Source of the DNA: Burkholderia pseudomultivorans
Lineage (GTDB): Bacteria > Pseudomonadota > Gammaproteobacteria > Burkholderiales > Burkholderiaceae
Assembly: GCF_001718415.1 (NCBI RefSeq)
Contig: NZ_CP013377.1
Location: 744,001-808,000, forward strand
Direction: 5' to 3'
Length of the DNA stretch: 64,000 nucleotides
This document shows, piece by piece, positions 9,188 through 17,220 of this stretch. The notes under the pieces are model-generated. The model was given only the letters and a program-made list of their open reading frames with translations. It was not told the origin of the DNA and did no database searches. Made by a program: the position numbers and the translations under genes. The number at the start of each line of letters is the position of its first letter. Position 1 is the first letter of the stretch.

Positions 9188-9547
9188 CTAGACCGCACGG
9201 CGTACGGCGCCGACTCCCTTGCACAGTGCGTCGGAAGGACCGGCGCGATCCTCGGCGATGGCGCTTTCAGTTCTATTCGTCGGCGATGAAGCTTGCGGCT
9301 CGATTGCCGCAAGCGGATCCAGGATGTTCGATGCATGGTGCAGACAGACCCATTCGATGCGGTCGGGTGTCTGGGGATCGGATTCACGTATCCAGTTTGT
9401 CCCGCACAGCCGACACTCATAGCGCTGAACCAGCAACGGGTTCCGGCCAAGCGGACGCAGCTTGCGGGGTTTGCGCAAAGCACGCAATCCGTTGTGTGGC
9501 ACGGTCGCGTCGCTGCACTGCATGTGATCGCAGGCTTCGCAGGACAT
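9188..9547 (-). CDS. Small cysteine-pair (zinc-ribbon-like) protein, function unknown
   Basis: 119 aa from ATG 9547; an upstream in-frame ATG at 9658 would add 37 residues. The first half holds CEACDHMQC and, after a basic stretch, YECRLCGTNW. These two Cys pairs are spaced like a zinc ribbon. The C-terminal part is undistinguished. The ribosome site is weak at either start. It lies 64 bp downstream of the 71-aa gene on the same strand. The Cys pattern is the main evidence that it is real. Confidence 0.5.
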   Translation of the reverse strand: MSCEACDHMQCSDATVPHNGLRALRKPRKLRPLGRNPLLVQRYECRLCGTNWIRESDPQTPDRIEWVCLHHASNILDPLAAIEPQASSPTNRTESAIAEDRAGPSDALCKGVGAVRRAV

Positions 9548-9611
9548 TTCGGTCGGGATTTGCGGCAACCGTCGAACTATAGCAGTGCCGTGCTGTAAGG
9601 AGGAATCGAGC

Positions 9612-9827
9612 TCAGTTTTCGCTGTTGTCGGCAATGGCGGCCAATGCCTGCGCGCCATCGTGTCGAGCGGCGTCTTCGGCGGGAAAGACGTGCTGACTGA
9701 ACGCGATCAGTTTGAATCCGGATCCTGTCGACCGCGGAACCGTAATGCCCCAATGCCAACCTCCATCTTGCTCGAACACATGGAGAACAGGGGGCGCCTC
9801 GCTCAAGGTTGGTGCAGAAGTCGTCAT
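9612..9827 (-). CDS. Small conserved-looking protein, function unknown
   Basis: 71 aa. The start at ATG 9827 has GGGAGG directly upstream. The sequence (HVFEQDGGWHWGITVPR, then IAFSQHVFPAEDAARHDG) has a compact, tryptophan-containing core without a signal or membrane segment. I recall similar small proteins in other Burkholderia but no function. It may be cotranscribed with the zinc-ribbon-like gene after it. Confidence 0.6.
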   Translation of the reverse strand: MTTSAPTLSEAPPVLHVFEQDGGWHWGITVPRSTGSGFKLIAFSQHVFPAEDAARHDGAQALAAIADNSEN

Positions 9828-10135
9828 GGCGTGCCCTCCCGACATGTAGCGACTGAAGGGGCAACTCCTTTGAAAGCCCGAGTGCAGTTTACGGGTGTTT
9901 ATGTTGCGGCGCAATATCGAAGACGTTGCGAATGGTTGGATGCTCCATTTGTCACAATTTCGAAACAAATAACGGGGCGGCAAAACGTGATCCACACCTG
10001 GGATATTCGACCCGGCGTCGAAGTTCGTTGACAATGGTGGCCGAATCGGGATTCCGGCGAATGCCGGGAACCCTGCTTCTTGTTGCCGGACATGCTCTAC
10101 ATTCCTGGCTGTCGCTGATATTCGGGGGGCTTCGT
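9828..10135. other. Gene-free interval before arsN2
   Basis: This separates the divergent 71-aa gene and arsN2. It is visibly less GC-rich than the flanks in 9890-10030. An imperfect inverted repeat (TTCCGGC, 4-nt loop, GCCGGGAA) lies near 10052-10070. No clear operator such as an ArsR box was recognised. Confidence 0.4.
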
Positions 10136-10579
10136 GTGAATGCACATCTTGTTCGTCGGGCGCACGCCGCCGACTATCCCGCCATACGCACGCTGCTTGA
10201 AAGTGAAGATCTGCCAAACGAGGATGTAACCGTCGAGAGCATCCCTCGATTCTTTGTTGCATCTGTTGCGGACGGAAGCCTCATCGGATGTGTTGCGATC
10301 GAGCAATACGGGACGGATGCGCTGCTGCGATCTCTAGCTGTCGCAGACGGCGCACGCCGGGAAGGGCTGGGTCGCACACTTGTGGCTGCGGCGGAACAGG
10401 ACGCAATAGCTCACGGCGTGCGCCGTCTGTTCCTGCTCACGACGACCGCAGCCGACTATTTCTCGGGCATCGGATATCACAAGTACGAGAGGGCGGTAGC
10501 GCCGGGCGGAATTCAGTCCACCTCGCAATTTGCGTCTCTCTGTCCCGCGTCGGCTACGTGCATGGCGAAGACGCTGTAA
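10136..10579 (+). CDS. arsN2: ArsN2-type GNAT N-acetyltransferase
   Basis: 147 aa from GTG 10136, with a G-run at 10124-10129 as the ribosome site. It is a GNAT fold: RSLAVADGARREGLGRTLV is the acetyl-CoA loop. The C-terminal hallmark FLLTTTAADYFSGIGY and the ending SLCPASATCM are typical of ArsN2 proteins found in arsenic operons. No arsR, arsC or arsB is present nearby, so the gene stands alone. Its substrate is presumed to be an organoarsenical or related amine; this is family knowledge, not shown here. Confidence 0.82.
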   Translation: MNAHLVRRAHAADYPAIRTLLESEDLPNEDVTVESIPRFFVASVADGSLIGCVAIEQYGTDALLRSLAVADGARREGLGRTLVAAAEQDAIAHGVRRLFLLTTTAADYFSGIGYHKYERAVAPGGIQSTSQFASLCPASATCMAKTL

Positions 10580-11002
10580 CGGTGCGTGGCGCGCCTCGAT
10601 CTTTCGCTCTATAACAGTCCCGCGACGTCTCAAAAAATGGACCTTCCCGAATAAGTCGTCAACCACTCCAGCGCCAGCGTGCTGGCTCTCCGGCAATATA
10701 ACTGACGGGTAATCTCTCGGGGAGAGACTGCGCGGGCAAGTGCCCGCGCCTTCGACCACCGGGTTCGGCCAAAAAGGGCACTCGTCAGCCCTATTCCCCG
10801 GAAGCTATGGCGGCGGTTCCACCACAGCAACCGATCATTCGAACGTCGGCGTCACTGTGGATGCCGAAACGTAGCTTCACGAGAACGCAGCGTGTAGCTT
10901 CCTCCGTACCTTCGTGGTGTCGTGCACGGAAGTCGGGCGCGACGAAATCACCTCGCCCACCTCACGCCGGCGCGGTGGCACGCCGATACCTTCGAGCGAT
11001 GG
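10580..11002. other. Gene-poor junction containing the glsA-tail copy and two hairpins
   Basis: Starts after arsN2 and ends at the flavin-reductase gene. It contains the displaced glsA 3' end (10624-10680), a hairpin CTCTC-GGG-GAGAG (10714-10726) and a strong hairpin GCGCGGGCA-AG-TGCCCGCGC (10730-10749). Nothing in the remainder looks coding. Confidence 0.6.
10624..10680 (-). repeat. Displaced copy of the glsA 3' end (left boundary of module)
   Basis: 57 bp aligned without gaps to 14133-14189, the 3' end of glsA, with four mismatches; the final 35 bp are identical. Read on the minus strand it still encodes LEWLTTYSGRSIF and the stop. All three differences inside the coding part are synonymous (GGA AGG TCC against GGG CGG TCG); the fourth lies after the stop. 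This looks like an orthologous gene end, not random decay. Confidence 0.88.
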
Positions 11003-11659
11003 TCAGCCAGCCGACCCTTCGAGCCCATTGGCTTCCTCCTCGCTGGCGTTCGGGATCCGCATTTCGAAGACCTCGGTGACGCTGGTGTAGTCGTAGTAAC
11101 CGAGCCGGGCCAGCGGCCGGATGCGTGGGATATCGAGTTTGCCCTCGCGCGTAACAAAGTCCTCATTGATATGGATTCGCTCCACCTGCGCGAAGACCAC
11201 GTCAATTGTGCCTACGTTCGAGTTACCGGTGAAGCGATGAGTGGATAGGTAACGGCACTCGAAGTGCACGGGGCTCTCGGCGACCATTTGAACATTGCTG
11301 AGATCGGCGCGTCGCCGGGTTACGCCAACGCGATCGAACTCGCTCTCTCCTCGCGGCAGGGCCATGGCGCTGATATTGACTGCCTCGCGCAGGTCGTAGG
11401 TCGCCATATTCCAGACGAACCAGCCGGTCTGCTCGGCGTTAAGCACGGTGTCCTTGCGACGCCCGTCCGGGTACTGGTTCGCCGCGAACATCACCATCGG
11501 CGGGTCGAACGTTAGATTTTGCCACTGGCTGTATGGCGCCAGGTTGTCGATGCCGTCAGGACTGCTACTGGAGAGCCAGCCGATGGGACGGGGTACTGTG
11601 CAGCTCTTGAACGGCGAAAACGGGAGAGGGCTTTTTTCGTGGGACGGATCGTACTTCAT
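11003..11659 (-). CDS. Flavin reductase-like FMN-binding split-barrel protein
   Basis: 218 aa. The flavin-reductase-like pattern is clear: PRPIGWLSS near the N-terminus, then APYSQWQNLTFDPPMVMFA, TVLNAEQTGWFVWN and YLSTHR. These proteins bind FMN and either reduce flavin for a partner oxygenase or modify small substrates. It is 36 bp downstream of the NCS1 permease on the same strand, so the two are very likely cotranscribed. A joint role in uptake and conversion of a heterocyclic nutrient is a reasonable guess. Confidence 0.85.
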   Translation of the reverse strand: MKYDPSHEKSPLPFSPFKSCTVPRPIGWLSSSSPDGIDNLAPYSQWQNLTFDPPMVMFAANQYPDGRRKDTVLNAEQTGWFVWNMATYDLREAVNISAMALPRGESEFDRVGVTRRRADLSNVQMVAESPVHFECRYLSTHRFTGNSNVGTIDVVFAQVERIHINEDFVTREGKLDIPRIRPLARLGYYDYTSVTEVFEMRIPNASEEEANGLEGSAG

Positions 11660-11695
11660 AGCGGTTCCGAATAGTGATAGGGATTTGGAAATCGA

Positions 11696-13081
11696 TTAAA
11701 TGCCTTGGTTCGCAGACGTCGCGGCCATCACCCTTCGGATGGAGCCGGTGGAGGCGTAATAGAGACCGCCGGCGACGGCGAGCCCGATCACCCAGGCGAT
11801 TTCGGCGCCGCCGAGCAGATGGGCGATGGGGCCGACGTAGAGCGAACTGTTCATGAACGGAATCTGGATCAACACGCCAAAGAAGTACGCGACAAAGGCG
11901 CCGATCCTGACAAGCCCGTACTCCCCGTCCTTGGCGAAGAACTGGGCGACCTTGTAGCGCTCGCGCCGCACCCAGTAATAGTCGACAAGATTGATAGCCG
12001 ACCATGGAGTCATGAAGTAAAGCAGAAACAGCAGGAAGTTCGTGAAATTGGACAGAAAGTTGCGGCTGGCTGCGAGGGCGATGCCTAACGCGATCGCGGA
12101 GATGATGCAAACGAAGGCTGCGCGCTGCCGGGGGCTCACGCGGTCTTGGCCGGTCAGGCTGGTGACGATCGTAGTGAGCGACATGCATCCGCCGTAGGAG
12201 CTCAGGGTATTGCCGGTAAGCTTGCCGCAAATCACGGCGAGCAAAACGAGCGGCCAGATCGCCCCGCCGAGGGCGGCAAGGTAACCCACCTGGTCACTGC
12301 TGAACGCGGCGCCGCCGAGGGCCGCAGCGAGCGCGCCGAGGATCATCGCGACGGAGCCTCCAAGCACACTGCCGAGGAACGTCCAGCCGATGGTCGCTCG
12401 TGTGGAGGTTTCCGCGGGCAGGTAGCGGGAATAGTCGGCGATGTAGGGGCCGAACGTGAGCTGCCAGGAGGCCGAGATTGAGATGCCCAGCGCGAACGGC
12501 GCGGCGGCAAAGCCGTGGGTCGCAGGGATGGGCATGTTCCCGTCCGCGATGATCCGGACCAGCAGGATGGCAAACGCGACACCGCTGAGCACCGCAGCTA
12601 CTCGTGAGAACGCGTGGATGTACCGGTAGCCGACGATGGCGAGGGCGGTGGACATCAATGCGAACACGACGGCGCCCGCTTGAGGGGAGATGTGAAACAG
12701 GGCGCTCATGGCCTGGCCACCCAGTACCAGCCCGGTGGCATAGAAGCCGACGTAGATCATCAGGGCCAGCACCAGCGGGAGGATTGCCCCGTAGTAGCCG
12801 AACTGGGCCCGACTCTGAATCATCTGCGGTACGCCGAGCTTCGGCCCTTGGGCTGAATGCAGGGACGTGAAGAAGCCGCCGACTGCGTTGCCGAGCACGA
12901 TGGCGGGGATGGACCACATGGCGCTGTTCCCCAGAATTACGAACAGCGCCCCGGTCACCACTGCAGTGATGGACGTGTTGGCGGCAAACCATACGAAGAA
13001 CAGGCTGCGCGGCGACCCGTGCCGTTCTTCTGGAGGAATGAAGTCAATCGAGCGGCGTTCGATGGTGGCGGTCTTCGTCAT
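11696..13081 (-). CDS. NCS1-family purine/pyrimidine-type permease
   Basis: 461 aa with about twelve hydrophobic segments. The N-terminus opens with a short charged region followed by FFVWFAANTSITAVVTGAL, as in cytosine/purine/hydantoin permeases. Further family features are QSRAQFGYYG and the membrane-embedded LGISISASWQLTFGPYIADYSR region (begins about residue 200). ATG 13081 has GGAGGT upstream; a longer in-frame version would add 68 residues overlapping the regulator. It should import a nucleobase-like compound by cation symport. It is divergent from the GntR regulator. Confidence 0.9.
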   Translation of the reverse strand: MTKTATIERRSIDFIPPEERHGSPRSLFFVWFAANTSITAVVTGALFVILGNSAMWSIPAIVLGNAVGGFFTSLHSAQGPKLGVPQMIQSRAQFGYYGAILPLVLALMIYVGFYATGLVLGGQAMSALFHISPQAGAVVFALMSTALAIVGYRYIHAFSRVAAVLSGVAFAILLVRIIADGNMPIPATHGFAAAPFALGISISASWQLTFGPYIADYSRYLPAETSTRATIGWTFLGSVLGGSVAMILGALAAALGGAAFSSDQVGYLAALGGAIWPLVLLAVICGKLTGNTLSSYGGCMSLTTIVTSLTGQDRVSPRQRAAFVCIISAIALGIALAASRNFLSNFTNFLLFLLYFMTPWSAINLVDYYWVRRERYKVAQFFAKDGEYGLVRIGAFVAYFFGVLIQIPFMNSSLYVGPIAHLLGGAEIAWVIGLAVAGGLYYASTGSIRRVMAATSANQGI

Positions 13082-13119
13082 GGGACCTCCGGGTTGTTGG
13101 GTGAGCTTCCAGTATGCTG

Positions 13120-13131
13120 CCGATATATCGG
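13120..13131. promoter_or_regulatory. Perfect 12-bp palindrome, probable GntR operator
   Basis: CCGATATATCGG lies in the 131-bp divergent region between the NCS1 permease (start 13081) and the GntR-family gene (start 13213). A perfect A/T-centred palindrome in that position is what a GntR/FadR-type dimer would bind. Function is inferred from position and symmetry only. Confidence 0.55.
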
Positions 13132-13212
13132 TTGGATAATGGTCGTATACCCTTGCTCGACGTTGAGTTATGCTTCGTTTTTCATACCCACACCAGCGGC
13201 TGGAGGAGCGTG

Positions 13213-13902
13213 ATGATGAACCAGGGCAAGGCCGGACAGGCCTACCAAGAGATTGAGAAGTTGATCGTGTCCGAGGAACTGGCACCGGGCACTTTGGTGT
13301 CCGAAGCCGTGCTCATGGAAAAGACGGGACTTGGCCGTACCCCGATCCGCGAGGCGCTCCAGCAACTGGCCCGAAACCGCATGGTCGAGATCCATCCCAG
13401 CCGTGGGGTACTCATTCCGCCCGCGTCAGTCGAGGCGCAACTCCGCATGCTCGAGGTGCGGCGTGTTCTTGAGGTGCTCGCCGTGCGACTGGCCTGCCAT
13501 GACGCGTCCGCCATCGACCGGGCGCGCATGGAGGCCATAGTGGGTCGTCTGTCCGGGGATCCCATCCCATTGGCCGAGTACGCCGAAACGCTCAAAGACA
13601 CGCACCAGATAATTGCAACAGCCGGCCACAACGAGTACCTTGCGGACGCGATGGCCCCTCTTCAAGGCCTCTCGCGCCGATTCTGGCTCGCCAATGTGCG
13701 CGACGAGGAGGACGAGATTAGAAATGGCACGACGCATCATCTCGCGATCCTGCGCGCGATCCTCGCCAGCGACCCGCAGGCCGCCGAGCAAGCCTCCCTC
13801 GCCCTGAACGATTACCTCATCGAATTCGCCTACAAAACGATTCGCCGCCCCTCGGGATCTTTGCAAGGGGCGTTTCGGAGTGGCCGCAGGTCATTGCTCT
13901 GA
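13213..13902 (+). CDS. GntR-family (FCD domain) transcriptional regulator
   Basis: 229 aa. A winged helix-turn-helix covers residues about 8-70 (VSEAVLMEKTGLGRTPIREAL, then the wing). An all-helical FCD ligand domain follows, with the expected metal/ligand His region (DTHQIIATAGHNEYL and GTTHHLAIL). GGAGG lies at 13202-13206 before ATG 13213. It is divergent from the permease/flavin-reductase operon and most likely represses it until the substrate appears. Confidence 0.9.
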   Translation: MMNQGKAGQAYQEIEKLIVSEELAPGTLVSEAVLMEKTGLGRTPIREALQQLARNRMVEIHPSRGVLIPPASVEAQLRMLEVRRVLEVLAVRLACHDASAIDRARMEAIVGRLSGDPIPLAEYAETLKDTHQIIATAGHNEYLADAMAPLQGLSRRFWLANVRDEEDEIRNGTTHHLAILRAILASDPQAAEQASLALNDYLIEFAYKTIRRPSGSLQGAFRSGRRSLL

Positions 13903-14132
13903 TGGATTGCGCGGTCGCGCTTTGCGCGTGAAATCGGGAGCATTGCGGCAACCGCTCGAAGCCCGTCTGGCGCGAATGACTGATCATGCTCGGGAAGCGG
14001 TCGTCAATGATCAGCTAAGTGTAGCGGCGGGTTTGGGTCGATTGCCGCCAATGGTCGAATTACCGTCAAGCGCGCCGGCGCGTGCCGATACGAAGCGGCT
14101 GCCGTTGTGCAAGATGAAGTACGCTTAACTCC

Positions 14133-14189
14133 GACGCCTCAAAAAATCGACCGCCCCGAATAAGTCGTCAACCACTCCAGCGCCAGCGT
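14133..14189 (-). repeat. glsA 3' end, right copy of the 57-bp direct repeat
   Basis: Covers the last codons and stop of glsA plus 6 bp downstream. It is the partner of 10624-10680 (53 of 57 bases identical). This copy is joined to the complete gene. Confidence 0.88.
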
Positions 14190-15053
14190 CCCCGCCAACG
14201 AGTTCCCATTCGCATCGAGCCCCGGCGCCCACACGCAAACCGCCATCTCGCCGGGCAGCACCGCGACGATCCCGCCACCGACGCCGCTCTTCGCGGGCAG
14301 CCCGACCCGATACACGAAATCCCCGGCCGCATCGTAAGTGCCACAGGTCAGCATCAGCGCAGACAGCCGCTTTGCCGAACTCGGATCGACGACCCGCTCG
14401 CCGGTGACCGGCGCAACACCGCCGTTCGCAAGAAACAGCGCGGCCTGCGCGAGCTCGACGCAGTTCATCGTCATGGCGCACTGCCGGCAATACGCGTCGA
14501 CCACCGTTTCCGGCGGCATCTGCATGTTGCCGAAGCTCGCCATGAAATGTGCCATCGCGCGGTTGCGCTCCGCATGCTGCAGCTCCGACAGCGCGACGCG
14601 CGAATCGTAGTCGATGTCGGTGGCGCCGATCAGCCGCCGCACGAATTCGACGAGCGCCGTCTCCGCCTTCACGAAGCGGCGGCACAGCACGTCGGTGACG
14701 ACCAGTGCGCCGGCATTGATGAACGGATTGCGCGGCTTGCCGCGCTCGCTTTCGAGCTGCACCAGCGAATTGAACGCGGTACCGGACGGCTCGCGGCCGA
14801 CCCGTTCCCACAGCGCATCGCCCAGCAGCTGGAACGCGAGCGTGCACGCGAACAGCTTCGAGATGCTCTGGATCGAGAAGCGCTCGTGCGCGTCGCCGAC
14901 CGTGCAGACGTTGCCGTCGAGCGTCACGACGGCCATGCCGAACTTGTCGGCAGGCACTTTCGCGAGTTCGGGAATGTAGTCGGCCACGCGGCCCTGGCCG
15001 ATCCAGGGGGCGAGTTCGGTTTGGATGCGTTCGAGTATCGGTTGGTAGTTCAT
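14139..15053 (-). CDS. glsA: Glutaminase
   Basis: 304 aa, the normal length for GlsA, which hydrolyses glutamine to glutamate and ammonia. The serine-dependent fold is recognisable by S63-I-S-K66 in SIQSISKLFA, with NPFINAGALVV, KSGVGGGI and AVCVWAPGLD further on. ATG 15053 begins the conserved domain; an in-frame start at 15176 would add a basic, unrelated extension. The final 19 codons are duplicated at 10.6 kb. Ammonia release by glutaminase is linked to acid tolerance in enterobacteria. Confidence 0.95.
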   Translation of the reverse strand: MNYQPILERIQTELAPWIGQGRVADYIPELAKVPADKFGMAVVTLDGNVCTVGDAHERFSIQSISKLFACTLAFQLLGDALWERVGREPSGTAFNSLVQLESERGKPRNPFINAGALVVTDVLCRRFVKAETALVEFVRRLIGATDIDYDSRVALSELQHAERNRAMAHFMASFGNMQMPPETVVDAYCRQCAMTMNCVELAQAALFLANGGVAPVTGERVVDPSSAKRLSALMLTCGTYDAAGDFVYRVGLPAKSGVGGGIVAVLPGEMAVCVWAPGLDANGNSLAGTLALEWLTTYSGRSIF

Positions 15054-15257
15054 CACGTCAGGCGAGGGCGGCGCGCCGCCCGGATTCCGGCGAGCCCGTA
15101 TGGAACCGTTTCGGCGCCGATCCGTCAAGCGCCGCGAAATATCGCGCCCTAATTTTTCAGACCGGCAAACCGGCAATCGGCAGGCGCAGTATCATGCGGT
15201 ACGTTTCGGCCGATGGCCGGCGCCCGGCAGTGGAGGGCGCCGCCCCGGCTTTCCCGC

Positions 15258-15986
15258 ATGAATCGACCGTTGCCCATGTCTTTCCGCATCCTGCTCGTCG
15301 AAGACGACACCCGCTTGTCCACGCTGATTGCCGGCTATCTGCGCAAGAACGACTACGAAGTCGACACTGTGCTGCACGGCGACGCCGCGGTGCCGGCGAT
15401 CCTGTCCATTCGCCCCGATCTCGTCATTCTCGACGTGAACCTGCCGGGCAAGGACGGCTTCGAAATCTGCCGCGAGGCGCGCAAGCAGTACGACGGCGTG
15501 ATCATCATGGTGACCGCGCGCGACGAGCAGTTCGACGAACTGCTCGGCCTCGAATTCGGCGCGGACGACTACGTGCACAAGCCGGTCGAGCCGCGCATCC
15601 TGCTCGCGCGGATCAAGGCGCAACTGCGCCGCGCGCCCGCACGCGTCGCGGACGGCGCCGCGCCGCAGCCGGAGCGCTACACGTTCGGCAAGTTCTCGAT
15701 CGACCGCACCGACCGCAGCGTCGTGCTGCCCGACGGCAGCGTGCCGGACCTGACGTCGGCGGAATTCGACCTGCTGTGGGCGCTGGCCTGCCATGCCGGC
15801 GAAGTCGTGAGCCGCGACGACCTGATGCTGCAGTTGCGCGGCGTCGAATTCGACGGGCTCGACCGGACGATCGACGGCCGCATCTCGAAGCTGCGCCGCA
15901 AGTTGCGCGACGACGCAAGCAACCCGCAGCGGATCAAGACGATCCGCAGCAAGGGTTACCAGTTCAGCAAGCATGCGTGGGAATGA
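15258..15986 (+). CDS. rstA: OmpR-family response regulator, RstA-like
   Basis: 242 aa from ATG 15258; a second in-frame ATG at 15276 fits the receiver start even better, and neither has a strong ribosome site. The receiver domain has the acidic pair ED-D, the phospho-acceptor Asp in ILDVNLPGKDG and the Lys in HKPVEP. A winged-helix OmpR effector domain occupies the last ~100 residues (TSAEFDLLWAL, RTIDGRISKLRRKL, IKTIRSKGYQF). Overall it resembles E. coli RstA. The histidine kinase gene follows 58 bp later. Confidence 0.9.
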   Translation: MNRPLPMSFRILLVEDDTRLSTLIAGYLRKNDYEVDTVLHGDAAVPAILSIRPDLVILDVNLPGKDGFEICREARKQYDGVIIMVTARDEQFDELLGLEFGADDYVHKPVEPRILLARIKAQLRRAPARVADGAAPQPERYTFGKFSIDRTDRSVVLPDGSVPDLTSAEFDLLWALACHAGEVVSRDDLMLQLRGVEFDGLDRTIDGRISKLRRKLRDDASNPQRIKTIRSKGYQFSKHAWE

Positions 15987-16044
15987 CGCCGCGCCCGCGC
16001 CCGCATCCGCGCGTAGGCGTTCCGTTCGCTAGCCGGAGCCCGCG

Positions 16045-17175
16045 ATGATCCGACCGACCCGTTCGCCCGCCGATGCGCACCGGCTGTCGCCGCTGCGCTA
16101 CCTCAAATGGCGCTGGCTGCATTTCCGCCGCGCGTGGACCGACACGCGCGCCGACCGCATTCCGAGCTGGTCGCGCCTGTACGTGCGCACCTACCTGCAC
16201 CTGCTCGGCCTCGTACTGCTGACCGCGCTGGTGCCGGCGCTGGCGCTGTGCGTCGTGCTGTCGCCGGAAGTCGTGTGGCATGCGTTCGACGCGCTGCCGG
16301 GCGACATCTGGATCGTGCTCGCGTTCGTGTTCGTCGCGCCCGCGCTCGCGGCCTACCGGTGGATGCGGCCGGTCTGGTCGGATCTGGTGATGGTGCGCGA
16401 GCGCGCGATCGATTTCACCGGCGGGCGCTTCAACACGCGCGCGCGCGAATCGCACAGCGTGATCATCGGTCCGCTCGCGCGCACGCTGAACGCGCTCGCG
16501 ATGCGAATGGAGCGGCTGATCGCCGCGCAGCGCGATCTGACCAACGGCATTTCGCATGAATTGCGCACGCCGCTCGCGCGCGTGCGCTTCGCGCTCGAGA
16601 TGCTGCGCGAGCCCGGCTCGGCCGCCGAGTACCAGGGCGCGCTCGACAGCATCGCGCAGGACGTGACCGAACTCGACGAACTGATCGACATGAGTCTCAC
16701 CTACGCGCGCCTCGAATACAGCTCGCTGCAGTCGAATCTCGAGATGACCGCACCCGTTGCATGGTTCGAGCATCAGGTGAGCGATGCGCAGCTGCTGTAT
16801 CCGGAGCGCGCGATCGAGTCGCGCATCGCGATCGCGTCGGACCTGCGCGTGAAGATGGACCGGCGGCTGATGTCGTACGCGATGCGCAACCTGCTGCGCA
16901 ACGCGAGCAAGTATGCGAAGTCGCGGATCGTCGTCGGCCTCGCGATCGAGCACGGCAATATCGGCATCTTCGTCGAGGACGACGGCCCCGGCGTGCCCGA
17001 GCACGAGCGCGAGCGGATCTTCGACGCATTCGTGCGCCTCGATCGCCGCACCGGCGGCTACGGGCTCGGCCTCGCGATCACGCGGCAGGTGCTGCACGCG
17101 CACAACGGCCGGATCGCGGTCGTCGATCCGCAGGAGCTCGGCGGCGCGCGCTTCGAGATCAGCTGGCCGATCTAG
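16045..17175 (+). CDS. rstB: RstB-like sensor histidine kinase
   Basis: 376 aa. There are two membrane segments (about 50-73 and 87-104) with only a short loop between them, so the periplasmic sensing part is much smaller than in E. coli RstB. A HAMP-like linker follows. The H-box is GISHELRTPLARVRF with H171. The ATPase domain has N-box LRNASKYA, DDGPGVPEHERERIF and GYGLGLAI. It pairs with the response regulator upstream. The signal is unknown. Confidence 0.9.
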   Translation: MIRPTRSPADAHRLSPLRYLKWRWLHFRRAWTDTRADRIPSWSRLYVRTYLHLLGLVLLTALVPALALCVVLSPEVVWHAFDALPGDIWIVLAFVFVAPALAAYRWMRPVWSDLVMVRERAIDFTGGRFNTRARESHSVIIGPLARTLNALAMRMERLIAAQRDLTNGISHELRTPLARVRFALEMLREPGSAAEYQGALDSIAQDVTELDELIDMSLTYARLEYSSLQSNLEMTAPVAWFEHQVSDAQLLYPERAIESRIAIASDLRVKMDRRLMSYAMRNLLRNASKYAKSRIVVGLAIEHGNIGIFVEDDGPGVPEHERERIFDAFVRLDRRTGGYGLGLAITRQVLHAHNGRIAVVDPQELGGARFEISWPI

Positions 17176-17220
17176 GCCGCGCCCGCCGCGGCCGCCGGTT
17201 CGACGCGCACGCGGCATGCG

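Larger units (their letters stand above)
10624..14189. mobile_element. Candidate integrated module between glsA 3'-end repeats
   Basis: The two direct repeats bracket about 3.45 kb carrying a flavin-reductase-like gene, an NCS1 permease and a GntR regulator. Elements that integrate at a gene's 3' end often bring a substitute end and leave the old one at the far boundary, which is the pattern here. No integrase or transposase is visible inside, so this would be a remnant or the result of homologous recombination. The boundaries are observed; the mobility is inferred. Confidence 0.55.
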
